A stretch of DNA of 64,000 nucleotides from Piper betle (GCA_033002965.1 JAURVB010014846.1:1-64000), one strand, 5' to 3'; shown: positions 24,480 through 38,070, counted from the stretch's first letter. Numbers and translations are program-made. The notes: generated from the letters alone by a model not told the origin.

Positions 24480-27225
24480 TAGAGTCATGTCGCATTCATT
24501 CATGCAAACCTCCTAGCCCTAGTCGTGTCCTGAGCCTACCCTATTCTTTCCCCACCCTTTTCTCTCCTTTTCCCCTTGTGTTTGTGTGCTTTGGCCCGGT
24601 TCTGGGGCCTCAGAGCCGCAGTGCTGGTCCGTACGTTTAGTGCGCCATGCGTGTGCCCAGCACACGGCGCTGCGGCATAGCAAGTTTTGTTATAACCCTG
24701 CCCAAGCCGCTCTTCTTCCCTTCTCCTCTTTGCCACCACCCCCCAGTTGCCCTCCCTTCCTCTTCCTCTTCCTTCCCTCCTCTTCCCCTCCTTCCCCTTT
24801 TCCTCCCCCGAGTACACCCCTTTCCTCTCTTTTGTCTCTTTTTGTGCATGTTTATTTTGGGCATGTAAAATTTCGTGATTAAGACATGTAATGATGTAAC
24901 ATCATATTATCATGTTGATTTCTTGTTTAAATTGTTGTGTGTTGCTTAAGATTTATTTGGTATAATAAAGGTGTGATTTTTGGTAAATAAATCTCAATTA
25001 ATTACTGTTTTGTGTAATAATATGAAATTCACACCCTAATACACCTAATAAGGGCTGAATTGATAAAAACATTCAAAATTTATAATTTTTGGGCCGCGTT
25101 CGATTTGCCTTATTTCACGTGCCAAATTTGTAAATCAACTAATTAATTGAAATAATGATAAGATAACCCGTAATTGGTTGTAAATTTGGATTTGGTATGA
25201 AATCTTATATTAAATGGTAATTAACTAATTAATCTGATTGACTAAATATTATCAGTTGATTTTAATTAATAGAGCAATTCAAAATTAATGGGTTCGGATG
25301 TGGGTTGACTTGATATCTCAAGTAGCTCCACAAGAGTTCATCAGATCTTCAAGATCCATCAGCTATTAAACTCTTCTTTTCTAAAGGTGGTTCGATAGAA
25401 AAATCACAAGAGTTAAGTTTAATTAAGTAACTGTTAATTTCAATTGATTTCTATAATTTTACCAAGTTCTCGTTCACGATTAAAATGTCAGGATATCTCT
25501 ATTAATTGCCCAGAGTTCCCGGGTGTTCAATATCTTAAGTTAGAATTTAATGAGCAGGTTGGGTTGAATCCCGAAACGTATTGCATAAATTACTAAAATC
25601 TTTGTTCGACATCTTTATTTGATTTATTAGAATATCATGTAGTTTCAGCACGTTCAGCATGTGATTAATGTGAATGGGATTGATGTGTTGTGTGAAGTGT
25701 TTAAATTCTTATCTTACATGTCATGTCATTTACTAGATCTAAGACTACTGCATGTCATTGCATGCAGCATCATACAGGCGTGGAGTAGTGGTCTATATTT
25801 ATTAGGCCGTACGGAGTCGGGTTTGCCATGGTAGGACGAGGAGTTCTTCTTAGGTTCATTAGGACTCTTCTCTCCGCTTGATTCTCTGTTTGGCTCACGT
25901 GTTTTGTTTTCATATAGTAGGACGTAGCCAGTGGCATTTTATTAGATCTCACTACCTACAAGTCATCTTAATGATTTTTCAGATTAATAAAACTTCGAGG
26001 TTGAGATCCCTTGATGAGTTTTCAAAAATGCAAGATCCAATTTGAAATTTGCACTTTAGCGCTATATGATTTGACCCCACCTAGACCTTATATGTATAGT
26101 ACGCTTCAAATTTTTGGTGCATACATGGTGGATGGGAGCATGACACTAACTAAGGGGCCCAATCGGTACCCACTTGTGGTGCTCGGTTAGTGGCTAATTG
26201 TCTGTGTTATGATTATCTATACTACCTGCTAGTAGTATATCTCCATGATTTAACATGTTTGTGTTCTCCGTTGAGTATATATGGACCAATTAATGTTCCA
26301 GATGTGTCTGGTTAGCCTTATTGGACACGAGCATGCTACCTTCGAATAGATTCCAGCTCATGAATGCTACCGTTTAAGTATTCCAGTTTGTGTGTGTAGA
26401 GGAGCTTCTGATTTTTTTCAGTTTTATTCTTGTGGATGATTATTATATCCATTTACCAGTTTTGTTGTTTACCTATTAGTTATTTGGGACTCAATGGCAC
26501 TCGTTGCTGACACGTTTTTATTATATGTAGGTGAATGGTCATGGCGTTAGTAAACATAGGTGCACGAATCACGAGGAGGTTGGAGATGTTAGGTTGTTGT
26601 TGTTTTGTGTGCATGTTGTTGTGTTGTTTTTGGTTTTGGATTGTGGATATCCCCCTCCTTTTGTTTTGTGGCTTATGAATTTCAGATATGAACTTGTGGG
26701 GCCTTTGGGCAATTTTAGAAATACAAGTGTGATTAGAAATTTGTATTTTGTTATTACTAATTGAATCTTTTTGTTTGCAAATGGAATACTTTAGGGCACG
26801 TAAGTCTAACTTATCTCGTGTAGGAATTCTTCAAGCCTCGGAATCCTGGAAGTGAAGGTTAAATAAATCCTAGGTACGCTAAACTTTATTATTTGCGCAA
26901 GTAGTAGAAGTGAAGAAGAAACATGGATTGGAGGAGCTTATAAGCTTTGTTTTGCAGGTTGAAGGGCTCATATGAAGACCAAGCAAACCAACCCATTTGA
27001 AGAATGTAAATTTGTGCTATAAATGTTCTGTGATGTGAAATGATTGAGGTGGAACACCTCTTGAATGTTTCTGTGAATAGAAATGATGTGAATGAAATGT
27101 TTGGCATGTGATTTAAGTAATTTTTCATTATATACAGGTTGTGAAATTTTTTCAACATCCTAATTACAAGGGAGACCTTGTTGGATTTTCTCTACGATTT
27201 ATGATCTCTTTTATAACTTCGACTC
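24480..27225 (+). repeat. LTR-like tandem unit 1 (about 2.75 kb)
   Basis: First of three head-to-tail related units. Shared order of blocks is a start with GCATG/GCATTC and AGCCCTAG, a pyrimidine-rich stretch (24540-24830), TTTTGTGCATG, an AT-rich part, CATCATACAGG before a GTGGTCTA block (25760-25800), TAATAAAACTTC and TTGAGATCCCTTGATG (25984-26016), and TTTTGCAGGT then GAAGGG (26950-26966). Frames are short and contain no transposon protein motif, so it is LTR-like rather than coding DNA. Confidence 0.65.
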
Positions 27226-30110
27226 AGCTATGTGTCCTAATTGCATGAGCCTAGCCCTAAGTGTCTTTGCATGCATTTTGGGATTTGTTTATGCATTAGA
27301 TTCCCTTAGGTTTCAGTTTTCTGATGTCTTGATTGGTTTAGGCCCTGTGGGTTGGTTTTACATTTTAATTGGTTATGAACTAGCATCCCAAAGTTTATCC
27401 GTTCAATTTGGTTTGCTATGGCAAGCAAAATCAAGTTGTTACATACATGATCAGGGTCATTGTGCTTTATGGCACTGGTGTCGTGGGCAGCAAAGACTAA
27501 AACCCTCTCTGCCGCCCCTTTTCTGTCATTTTCCTCCTCTCCTCTGCCCTAGCCGCCGCCACCCTTCTCTCCTAGCTGTAGTCCAACCCTCCTCGCCCTC
27601 TCCTTCCTCCTTCCTCCTCTTCCTCCTTCCTCTATTTGCCCCCTGTGGTATGCATTGTCTCCCTCGTTCTTTTCATTTTTGTGCATGGTCTTATTGTTTG
27701 TATGTAGATCTTCGTGATTAGGCATGTAGAAACTTAGATTTTCATCATATCATGTAGATCTAGTACTTTTTGTAATTTTGCAATAAAAATGCGAATTTTA
27801 TTGTTTGTGGTCATTTTTTGTATTAAATATAATAAAATAATCATATCAACCTAAAACTATTAAAATTTACGGACTAAATCTACCTGATAATGGTTGGAAA
27901 TATAAAAAGATTAAAACTATAATTTTTGCATGCCAATTTGATTAATTTATTAAATAGTTAAAATAATAATATTTTTAACTCGTAATTAGTTGTGAAATGA
28001 TCATGGTGTGAAAAACTTAAGTTAATTGATAATTGACTTAATTATCTTAATTTACTAAATGATATAAAATTATTTTAATAATAATAATCTTTGATTCATA
28101 GGCACAGATTGGACGTTACTCGGCATCTTTCAAGTTCTTTTAATTTAAGTCGCTATGGCGAATTAATTAAGGGGTTAAGTTTAAATAATTGACCTGAAAC
28201 ATTAAGTTACTTTTTATAATGCTACCGAGATCTTATTTTTGATTCGGAGGTGAGGTAGCTCAGATAAATTGCCAAGAATTTCTCGGGCATTTTGATATCT
28301 CTTGTTAGATTTTAAGTATGCGGGTTGAAGCCCGAAAGAATTTCATAATGAACCGAGATCTTTGTGCAATTTCTGATTTATTTTACAGAACCACAGTCAG
28401 GGGTTATGATACGCTCAACATGTGAATGTGATGTATTTATTGTGTGATGTGGTGTGTTTAATTTCCTACCCTTGCAAGTCATGTGTTTGTTGCATTTAGG
28501 ATTGCTACATATCATTACACGCACACATCATACAGGATCTGATGTAGTGGTCTACATTTATAGGCCGTGTGGAGTTGAGCTCATCGAGGTAGGACGTGGA
28601 GCTTACCTCACAGGCCCATTAGGACTCCTCTCTACTTTATTTGCTGCTTGACTCTGTCGCAATTTTGATTGATATCGTATGACATAGTCAGTGACATTTT
28701 ATTGTATCCCACTACCTAGGGGTCATCTTATTGAGTTTTTCTGTTTAATAAAACTTCAAGGTTGAGATCCCTTGATGTGAATTTTGAAAATTAGATCTAG
28801 ATCAAAAGTCACTCGATCATTATTTATCAGCCCTTCCTAGGCCTTATACTTATAGTGCAAATTTCAAATTTTCAATGCACGCATGATGAATGGGAGTGTG
28901 ACGCCTACAGAGGGGTCCAGTCAATGCCCACCTATGGCACTTGATTGGTAGTTAATGTTTATTATGATTATGTTTATGATTATGATTATGATTATCAAAT
29001 ATAATACCTACTAGCTATGCGCATTCAGCATGAGCATGTGCTCCGTTGAATGTATCTAGACTATGTTTTTCAGTTATAATCAGCTTGGGCCCTATTGGCC
29101 ATGAGCATGTTGTCGTTGACCTGATTCTGACTCATGCATAGCATTGGCACATCACCGTTGAATGTTCTAGTTCGTGTGCACGTTTATCTCAATGATTATG
29201 ATCAAGCCCTAGTGACCACTTTATAGTATGATGATGATGTAGGTCATGGAAGTTTCTATTTTCATGTTTGCCAGTTTAGAATTGTTTTCCATTAGTTATT
29301 TTTGGTCTGGTAATCTTTGATTATTGGCTCATGTTTTCTATATAGTTTGGTATTGCAGGTTTAATTGGAGGGACACAAGGATCGAGAATGACTCATGGGA
29401 TGGCTGACTTGTTTGTTGTGGTTGTGGCTTGCTCATGTTATTGTGAAGCTAGTGGACCATTGATGTAAATGTTATATTAGGCTATTGAGCCAATATGATT
29501 ATCCATGTGAGGCCCGACGACCATATAATGAGAATAATATTCTGGGCTAGTGAGCCACTTGAACTCAAGTACAAGAATCTTCAAGCATTTAAAAAAATGT
29601 TCAGCAGAGTTGCCGTGTGCGATTATAATTATCATTAACCTGTATTTGAGTTGCTTTGCAAGCGGTATACTCCGGGGTACATAGGTCTAACCATTTTCTA
29701 TAGGATTTCTCCAAGCTCCGAAAACCTAGAACTGAAGGATAAAATTAACCTAGGTATGCTAAATCATGTTACATGTGCACGTACCTAAAGCGAAGAAGAA
29801 ACATACGTTAGAGGAGCTTTTGGGCTTTGTTTTGCAGGTCGAAGGGCCCATATGAAGGCCATGGAAACCAATAGCCTAAAGAATGAATAAAAATATAATG
29901 AAATGATCTATAATGTGATGTGAATGAGGTGGAACACATTTGTGATGTTTCTCTGTCTGAATTGTGTAAAATGAAATGCTCTAGGATTGTTTTTTATTAA
30001 TTTTGAAATTATATAAGTTTGTGAAAATTTCCCAGCATCCTAATTATTGGAGAGACTTGGTGGATTTTTTCCAAAATTAAAGTCTCATTTGTGATTTGGA
30101 TTCATTTAAG
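27226..30110 (+). repeat. LTR-like tandem unit 2
   Basis: Second unit, same block order. AATTGCATGAG and GCCCTA lie at the start, a CCTCCT-rich stretch at 27500-27640, TAATAAAACTTCAAGG with TTGAGATCCCTTGATG at 28746-28776, and TTTTGCAGGTCGAAGGG at 29831-29847. The spacing from unit 1 is about 2.76-2.88 kb by these anchors. A (TTATGA)n microsatellite lies at about 28960-28995. Confidence 0.65.
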
Positions 30111-32719
30111 ATGTCATAATTGCATGAGTCCAGCTTTAGGAGTCTAGGCATGTTTTTGACGTGTTTTGTGTGCTTTTGAATATGCATTAGATTCCCTTGA
30201 GCCTTCCGTCTTTTAACACCTCACGTGGTTAGGTATGTCTTGTGGGTCGACTTTGCAATTTCAATAAGCAAGAGCAACAATCTAGAATTTAATATTTTGA
30301 ATGGGTTCATGTTGTGAGCCAAATTGACGTGTTACTTGCTCAGCGTTCCATCGGCATTGCTTTGTGGCATTGCCATTATTTTTTTCTTTTTTCTTTTTTG
30401 GTACTGTCACAATGGTTGCATGTAGATCTCGATCATCATCATCACTATTTGATTTTGGAGTTTTCTTTTTTTTGCATGTAAAAATTAGACTTTCATCAAA
30501 AGTTGTGTTTTTGCTAATAAACTATGTGTTTCGGCCCAAATTTATTAAATCTAACAACTAATCTACTTAAAAACGGTTGAAATGGCTAAAAAATTAAAAC
30601 TTTTTAATTTTTGACTGCATCCGAGTGACCTTATTTTGTGTGCCAAAATGATTAATTGATTAAATAATTAAAATAACAATCTTTTAACTCGTAATTGGTT
30701 GTAAGATGATCGTGTGTGAAAATCTTAAGCTAAATAAACTTAATTATTTTAATTAATCGAACAATATAAGATAATTTTAATAATAAAATAATATTTAATT
30801 AACATGCACGGCTATGGGTTTGATTTAAAATCTCAAATTGCTCTATCGGAGTGAATCGAATCTGCTTGAGTCAACATCTTATAAGTTCTCCTGATCTTAA
30901 GTCATTTTTCATAATATCCTCAGTGCTAGTCTAATTAAATTATCTTACATGCTAAGTTACTTTTCATAATTTTACCAAGATAATTCTCGACTAGAGTGAC
31001 AGGTATCACAAGTTAAATTGTCTTGAATATCCTAAGCATTTCAATATCCCAGTTTCATTTCAAGTGTGCAAATTGAATCCCTAAATTTATTTCATAATAT
31101 ACCGAGATCTCCGTCTTGACATCCTTATTTATTTTTTAACACAATCTAACATAGATGAATTATGTTGTGATGTTTGTATTTACTTTTTCTTGCATATCAT
31201 GTCTTCTATTGCATCTAAGATCATCTTCATGTTATTGCACACATGCATCATATAGCGTTTAAGTAGTAGTCTGCATTCCTAAACCGTTCTGAGTCAAGCT
31301 TGTCAGAGTAAGACAAAAGCTCTTCTCACAAGTCCATTAGGGCTCCTTCTGCTTGATTAGATGCTTGGTGCCATTGTTGCTTTCTTTTCACGTCGTAGGA
31401 CGTAGTGGCATTTATACAAGTCATTTAGTTGATTTTTCAAATTAATAAGACTTCAAGATTGAGAGCCCTTAATAACTTTTCGATAACAAGATCCAGCTCA
31501 AAAGACACTCTTTACCGCTATATGATCAAACCCTCTTAGGCCTCATAATTACTGTATGTTTTTGAATTTTATATGCAGGTGGGCGGATATGGAGTGTGAC
31601 GCCCACCAAGAGGCCTAGTCGGTACCTACTTGTGGAACTCGGTTGGTGGTTAATATTTTTATAATTCTTAGCTGGAGTACCTACTAGCAGTATGTATTCA
31701 GCATGTGCATGATATTCATTGAGTGTAGCTGAACACTACAATGTTGTAGTGATTATCAGGTAAGCCTTATTGGCCATAGTAGTGGGATGTTACCATTGAG
31801 TATTTTCAGTTCATGAACATGATTATTTCAATGATTATGATTAGGCCCTATCGGTCGTGTTATGATTATGATGTGATTACACAAAATTTTCTGTTTCATT
31901 TACTCAAAATTCCATGGACAATGATTTATCTATTTGCCAGCTTGTTGTTTTCAGTATTAGTAATTTGGGACTCAGTGACACTCATTGCTTATGTGTTTTC
32001 TTATATTATGTACATGAGTTGTCTTGGCGCTAGCCGACCTATGTGCAAGGATCACGAAGATGTAGGGAGGGTGTTGGGTTGTGTTGTGTGATGCTTCTGT
32101 GTGTGTGTGTGTGTGTTGTATTTTATTTTATGCTTGCACCTCTTCCCCTCTATTTTATAGGGGTGTTAGCGGATATGTAATGCGAACTACGAGCCATTGG
32201 CCATTCTAATATGACAAGCTAGCTTCTGTACATGTATTTGTTTATTCCTAATTGTATTTCATTTATTTTGTAGATGGAACACTATAAGGCATGATGGTCT
32301 AACTATTTTGTGTAGGATTTCTCCAAACCCTAGAGTCCTGGAATTGAAGGTTAAATAATTCTCATGTATGCTAAATCATATTACTTGTGCAGGTGCCCGG
32401 AGGAAAAAGAAACATTGGTTGGAAGAGCATCTGAGTTTGTTTGTTTTGTAGGAGAAAGACTCATTTGAAGTCAAGGCAAACCCACTCCCTAAAGAATGAA
32501 TTAAATGTGATGAAAATGATCTTGGAATTTGATCTCAATGTGGCAGAACACCTCTAAAATTTTTCTGTGTGAAAATGCAAAATGTGAAGTGTTCTACATT
32601 TATTTTATAAATTATGAAATTTAAACATGTTGTGAAAATTTTTTCAATGTCCTATTTACAAGGGAGATTACCAGATTTTCTCTAGGAATATTAGTCACCA
32701 TTATAATTTTAACTCATTT
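30111..32719 (+). repeat. LTR-like tandem unit 3
   Basis: Third and most diverged unit. It starts with AATTGCATGAG at about 30118; the TAATAAGACTTCAAG anchor is at 31444 and the GAAAGACTCAT block near 32455, giving spacings of about 2.6-2.7 kb from unit 2. A (GT)n run lies at about 32098-32117. The unit ends at the next LTR-like start, TGTAACACTCCG, at 32720. Confidence 0.6.
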
Positions 32720-35700
32720 TGTAACACTCCGATTCAGTTAGACCCTAAACTAAATCAAAGTATTAAACTTTGGACTAATGCTCTTGCTCATTTAAAATGA
32801 AATGATGTCCACAAGTTTAGAGCAAACTACTCGAGATGTCAAAAGACAGAAAGCCCAAGAAAATCTAATATGTATCCAAAACACACATGAACACCCAAAA
32901 GCATGCACATACTCCTAAGGCTAGGCACATATAAATAAAAATTTCACTTGAGTCATAAATTGTGAACTAGTAGGAAGCCTGTCTTTGATACCACCTATTA
33001 CTACCCACCTTAGCTAGTCGGGGGTTACTCAAAAATATGCAAGAACATAAAAACAAAAATACATGCACATGTATCATAACATGGTAAAACACATAAACAA
33101 TTATTTATGAAATATAATTGTATGAAAATAATTTGAAATAATTAACCATGAAATTTAAACATCTTTAAGAAATTATTAACCATAATAATAAATCAACTAC
33201 GCAAAAATGAAGTCTCACAGCTTCCAAATTATTTCTCATAGTCACAATTATAATTCAAAATAACATAAATAAGAAGTCTTATCTTCTTTATCAATTCTTC
33301 TAACTACAATCGGTAATGGAACCACCAACCATGCCATCAACCATCAGTTTGAAGCTGCTCACCTGCAATCACAAAACTACATTAGTGATAATACCACTAA
33401 GTGTATAATTATAAGAATAAGTTAATATATTCTACATCATTATTTATCAAGTTCTTTAGTGATTATGAGCCTACATTGAGCTCCAATTATGTCAAGAGGG
33501 TGGCCGCACCATCCAGTTACAATCTCATATATGCACACACATGCTACGTAGCTTACGGCCTATAGTTATCAATATTTATCATTTACTCACCCTTTCAGTA
33601 TCACAAGTGCATATGAGTCATTTTCCGCCATCACCTCTTTCGGCATGAGGGCAGATATTTCATCTTTCAAATAATTTTAAGGGTGTGGCCCTGTATCAGA
33701 CTTAGTCAATTCCTTGACCCCAATTGCACTTAGCACAGGTGGTTTAATCTAGGCTCAAGCCAACTGGGGTTGTCAAAAAGAATATTCAACATTTCAAGTA
33801 ATATATGGACCTGAAAATCTGATGAGGCAATCACAACTAAGGCACACGATTGTAATTTGAATGAGACAATAATTTTATACGAGCAAAAATGCATACAATG
33901 AAATGACCTCACTATATCATGATTAAAACTTGACATTTAATACACCACAAATACTAATTATATTAACAATATTTTAATAAACTATGAGACTAATATTTTT
34001 ATAGATTACTCCACCATCATAAGATTATGATTAATACACTAAATTACTAATCTTTCGGTGCACCAATTAATTACTAATAACGAATCATTATGTACATTAC
34101 GTTAGTATATGATAGTATTTCATTACCATTATTTATCAAAAAAATAGAACATATACCACCCAAATAAACAATTTTTGTATAATAACAATACTTAATAAAT
34201 ATTTTTATCGATCAAAAATCATTATAAGAAGTCAATTCACTAGTCTATAATATTATTAGTTGGAACTTAGTACAATCAACTATTTAATTTACTTAATTAA
34301 TTAAAGCAACAACCATATTTATCGTAAATTTACATGTGATTAAATATGTCATACTTATTATTTTACAATAATTAATCATTCATATTTTAATTTACTATAT
34401 AAAATCCATAACTTTAGATTTTCATTACAATGAGATCATCATAAAATATACGACAAACAATATATGTTAAACATAGATTTATTATAATATATATTAACCA
34501 TCGACAAACTCAATTAAGATACTTAATTAATCAAAGATGTCATCTTTGATAATTTAGGTTTTAAAACAAGTTAAATAATTAATATAAAAAGTGATTCATT
34601 TCTTAATTAAGTACTACACTAATTAATGTGTGCATAAAAATCTTAAACTGATTTCAAAGATAACTGGCATATAACATTGATTATGAGTTAATGCTAATAT
34701 TAATAAAAGCATAGCATAATAACAATTATATTATAACTGACGTTTTATTAATTAGTATTAAAATGGTGACAGAGGTGAAAATTTTACTTCATTAATCAAT
34801 TATAACCACTCATATTTACTCATAAATTTATAATACATGAATTGATTATAAACAATTAATCGATATATTAATATCAAATGGATTAATACAGTTTGTTTAA
34901 CTCAACCATGATTATTTAGGACATAAATTGCTTATTAATTTAATGACCATAATTACGTAATTTAATCACCATGATCACGTTTATGTATTAACTACTTAGG
35001 TAAGCAAAGATCATTTTTTTCTTTTTTAATAATCTAAATTAATCATAACCAGTTTTATAAATAATTTAAAATATAATTCATTAATTAATTGATAATAACA
35101 ATTTATATACAACATATAAAAATCGTAAATTTATTCTAAGACACACAATAATATCGTGAAATAATTATATTATGCATTTAAGATTTAGTACAAAAGCTAA
35201 TTAATTGATCAAACAGAAACCAATATTCAATACATGGATAAACGCTAATAATATTTGTCATAATACCAAAATATTAATAATATTAATATTAATTAATACA
35301 AACAAAAACATTAATCATCTTACTAATAAACACTAAGCATAGCCATTCATTTAATCCATAAACAGCAACAAACAAAAAAGTAAAATTAAAGCAAAATGAG
35401 CCAGAAGGAAAATTGGAATGATTTTTCACTCAGATAAGAGATCATACACCCATGTGGCAAACATGTACATTGAACAAGGAGAATAGAATAGATCTTCACA
35501 ATCAAAAGAAAAAAAATAAAAAAAATATAAAATAAAGAGACTCATGCATGAAGAGGGGAGAAAGAAAACAAAGAGAAAGAAAAGAAATGATACTACGCAA
35601 GAGGGAAGGTGGAGGAGAAGAAGAGGTAAGGGAGAGGAGGAGAAGATAAATAAAAGAAAAGGTGTCGGTGGTATTAGGGAGAGGGACTCATCTAAGGTTT

Positions 35701-35936
35701 TTTTAACGTGATAAAAAAGATGTTATATTCCGACAAAATCTCTCATAAATCTTATAACGTTACAAAAATTCTTATCCTTACCTAGTCTACCCAGACTCCA
35801 AAAAGGAATCCCTGATAACCAAAATAGCTAGTCACCCATACCACCCACTTTATCGATTTGAAATGGATTAATTAAAAATAAATATATAAATAAGGGTCCA
35901 ATATAAAAAAATCCAATAAATTTCAAGGATTTTACA
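32720..35936. mobile_element. Second LTR-like block (about 3.2 kb)
   Basis: Starts TGTAACACTCCG and ends ATTTTACA, matching the terminal style of the solo LTR at 21538. On the minus strand it shows the same architecture: a pyrimidine-rich part near its end (35520-35700), then a long AT-rich stretch. The flanking five bases, CATTT and TATTA, agree at only three positions, so a target duplication is not established. No coding motifs. Probably an older solo LTR or LTR fragment. Confidence 0.5.
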
Positions 35937-37109
35937 TATTAGCAACTAAATATACAGAATAAAAGCTTCAAATAAGATAAAAAACCAATTAGGCAGTTAA
36001 ACTTAGTATCTCTCTGGAGACAATATGATATGCTAAATTCCTTTCTTAAAAGTGAATAACTTTTTTGGGAACATTCCAACAAACAGGCACCATAGGTAAA
36101 AATAACGGCTGGCAACGTTACAACCAGACTTGAATGCTGCAAAAATAAAGATCATGCTTTACCTGACTTTTGTGATAATCCAACCCAACATTCTGGATGT
36201 GTTCAACAGACGCCGCTTTAGCTCCATAACGTGGGTACATATCCACATCAAAATGGATTAGCTGAGCAAAAATGCACAGCAATTTGTCTAATTCATAACT
36301 TAGGCCCCTAATTTCACTAGCTCGAGTAACTCACGTGTCAAAGCAATTGGATTCAATGCTCCAAGGGACAAAGAAACTCTCATAGGAAGCCGGTACAGAG
36401 ATATTTAATGTCAACAGCACAGTCACAAGCACCTCATGAGAGCAGCAAAGTCCAGTTGAGAACAGAGATGAGCAATCATCTCATCCTTAGGTTCCATAAG
36501 AATTAATAGCTACAAATAAGCAGCCATTTCTATAACATGTATACTTGACAAAGGAGAAAAACAATCCATTTTTTAAAGTGGTGTGCTTTCAAGTTGAGAG
36601 TTTCAATATACACTCACAAAAGATACCCAGAAGTGGCATGCTTTACAACAAAAATTTAAGCTTCAAAGGTCAAACACATTCCTCAACAGATGTAAATCCT
36701 GGCAACAAATAGTGAAACTGTTCAGAATGCCAGCATTTCATTTTACACCAAATTATGAATATTAAAGATTGAGCTCACAGCAAACACCACAGTCTATAGC
36801 ATCTTTTGCAAGAAGTCTAAAGGCTTTGCTGATAAGGTAGGCCAGAAATAATAAAAAAGCATTTTGTCAGTTCAATAAAAATTGGCTAACCTTTAGAATA
36901 CCACCCAACATTGAACAAAACATACATCAGTTCATTGCTCGAAAAACCTTAATTGAAATCCTAATATTTAAAATGGGCCCGGACGACCTCGTTGCACTAG
37001 TTCTTCTTAGGTCACATAAAAACTACACTGCGTCCATGGGTCAGTCTACATTATTGAAAATTACTTCCACTTATATTTCAACATAGATGTGTCACAGTTT
37101 GCAGATTGC
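35937..37109. other. Non-coding or unresolved stretch with one exon-like piece
   Basis: No gene recognised. On the minus strand about 36161-36290 reads without stops, with the peptide DVDMYPRYGAKAASVEHI, and is followed by a GT at about 36161; it looks like an exon but I could not assign a family. The surrounding sequence gives no matching exons. Confidence 0.3.
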
Positions 37110-37394
37110 CTACCACTCTAGCTCTCCTGCAAGCAGTTCCTTTATCAATTGCTTCACCTTGCAAACAAATAAAGCATGCAAACTTTCTTTCTGCATAAAT
37201 TACCATTCCATGATATGCAATTCAACCTAATCTGATTGTTTCATCTCCTTCAAAAAAACTCCAGTGAATTAATTGTGGGAGGATTTGTCTGTAACTTAGA
37301 TGCCCGATGCAAGGCAGTGCCTATCAGCTCAGCAAGCTCGTCCTCTTGGAACCAAAGAGAACACTCAAACGTTGTCGGAAGAACATCAAAGTAA
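37110..37394 (-). pseudogene. Probable SET-domain (LSMT-like) gene fragment
   Basis: On the minus strand an exon-like stretch from 37394, after ATTTACAG, reads YFDVLPTTFECSLWF then EDELAELIGTALHRASKLQ. This fits the region of Rubisco-LSMT/SETD-type SET proteins where a LP-x-x-F...L-W-x-E-x-EL-x-EL-x-GT pattern occurs. A second piece at 37160-37110 reads KVKQLIKELLAGELEW then a stop. Stops in all frames around the pieces, and the absence of the catalytic SET core nearby, argue for a remnant. Another SET fragment, from the other end of such a gene, is at 57405-59479. Family assignment is by pattern recognition only. Confidence 0.4.
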
Positions 37395-37689
37395 CTGTAA
37401 ATTTCCAGCTCTTAACCTTCTCATCACCCACAAAAATCGGTTCTTCTTCAAAGAAAACAAACTTTCGGTGCCCAAGAAGAGTTCTTCGGAAGTCGCCCCA
37501 TTGTCAGATAGAGAATGATCAGAAAGCGGCATCCACATCCCCCTCTTCAAACATAGCCCGACACTTCCCACCCACTGTAGGATCTTGAAGTACCCTCATG
37601 GGGGTTACGGCCAGATCAAGCAGCACCACCAACAGGACGTCTGAACAATTGCCAAAATCGCAAAGCAAAATCAACCACCAAAACTACAA

Positions 37690-38070
37690 AACTCCAACCA
37701 TTTCAAACTCACACTTGAGTCGTATAAACCTCTGCAACAACACCCAAAAATCACAGACGAAAATAAAAAACCGCAACTACAAAATTGCATCCATGTCAAA
37801 CCGAACACTTAGACTTGCACTAACCTCCGCACAACAAGCAAAAATCACAAATAAAAACGAACACAAAAATCCACAGGACATCATCCATTAAAAAACACAA
37901 ATGTAGAACATGTAAATCTCTGCGCAACACCCAATTATCAAACATCAAAATCAAACACAAGAAAACGTGAAATTCCATCAACTTCAAAACAAACATAGAA
38001 TATTTGATGGTACACACAACAACCAAAATTACAAATCAAAATCGAACACAAAATCCAACAAATTCTATCA
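37690..38070 (+). repeat. Minisatellite, about four diverged copies of a 95-bp unit
   Basis: Units begin at CCATTTCAAA (about 37690), CATCCATGTCAAACC (37788), CATCCATTAAAAAACAC (37882) and CATCAACTTCAAAAC (37975). Each has a middle part like AACCTC(T/C)GC-ACAACA and an end like AAAATCACAAA followed by AAAA and GAACACA. The stretch is very C/A-rich on this strand. A single related unit is at about 60325-60460. Confidence 0.6.

Noticed and set aside
24536..24882. Open frames over the CCTCCT-rich stretch
   Set aside because: Simple-sequence translation products within a repeat unit repeated at 27.5 kb.
27230..27721. 163-codon open frame at the start of tandem unit 2
   Set aside because: Low-complexity Pro/Ser/Phe stretch; sister units do not keep the frame, so no selection for coding.
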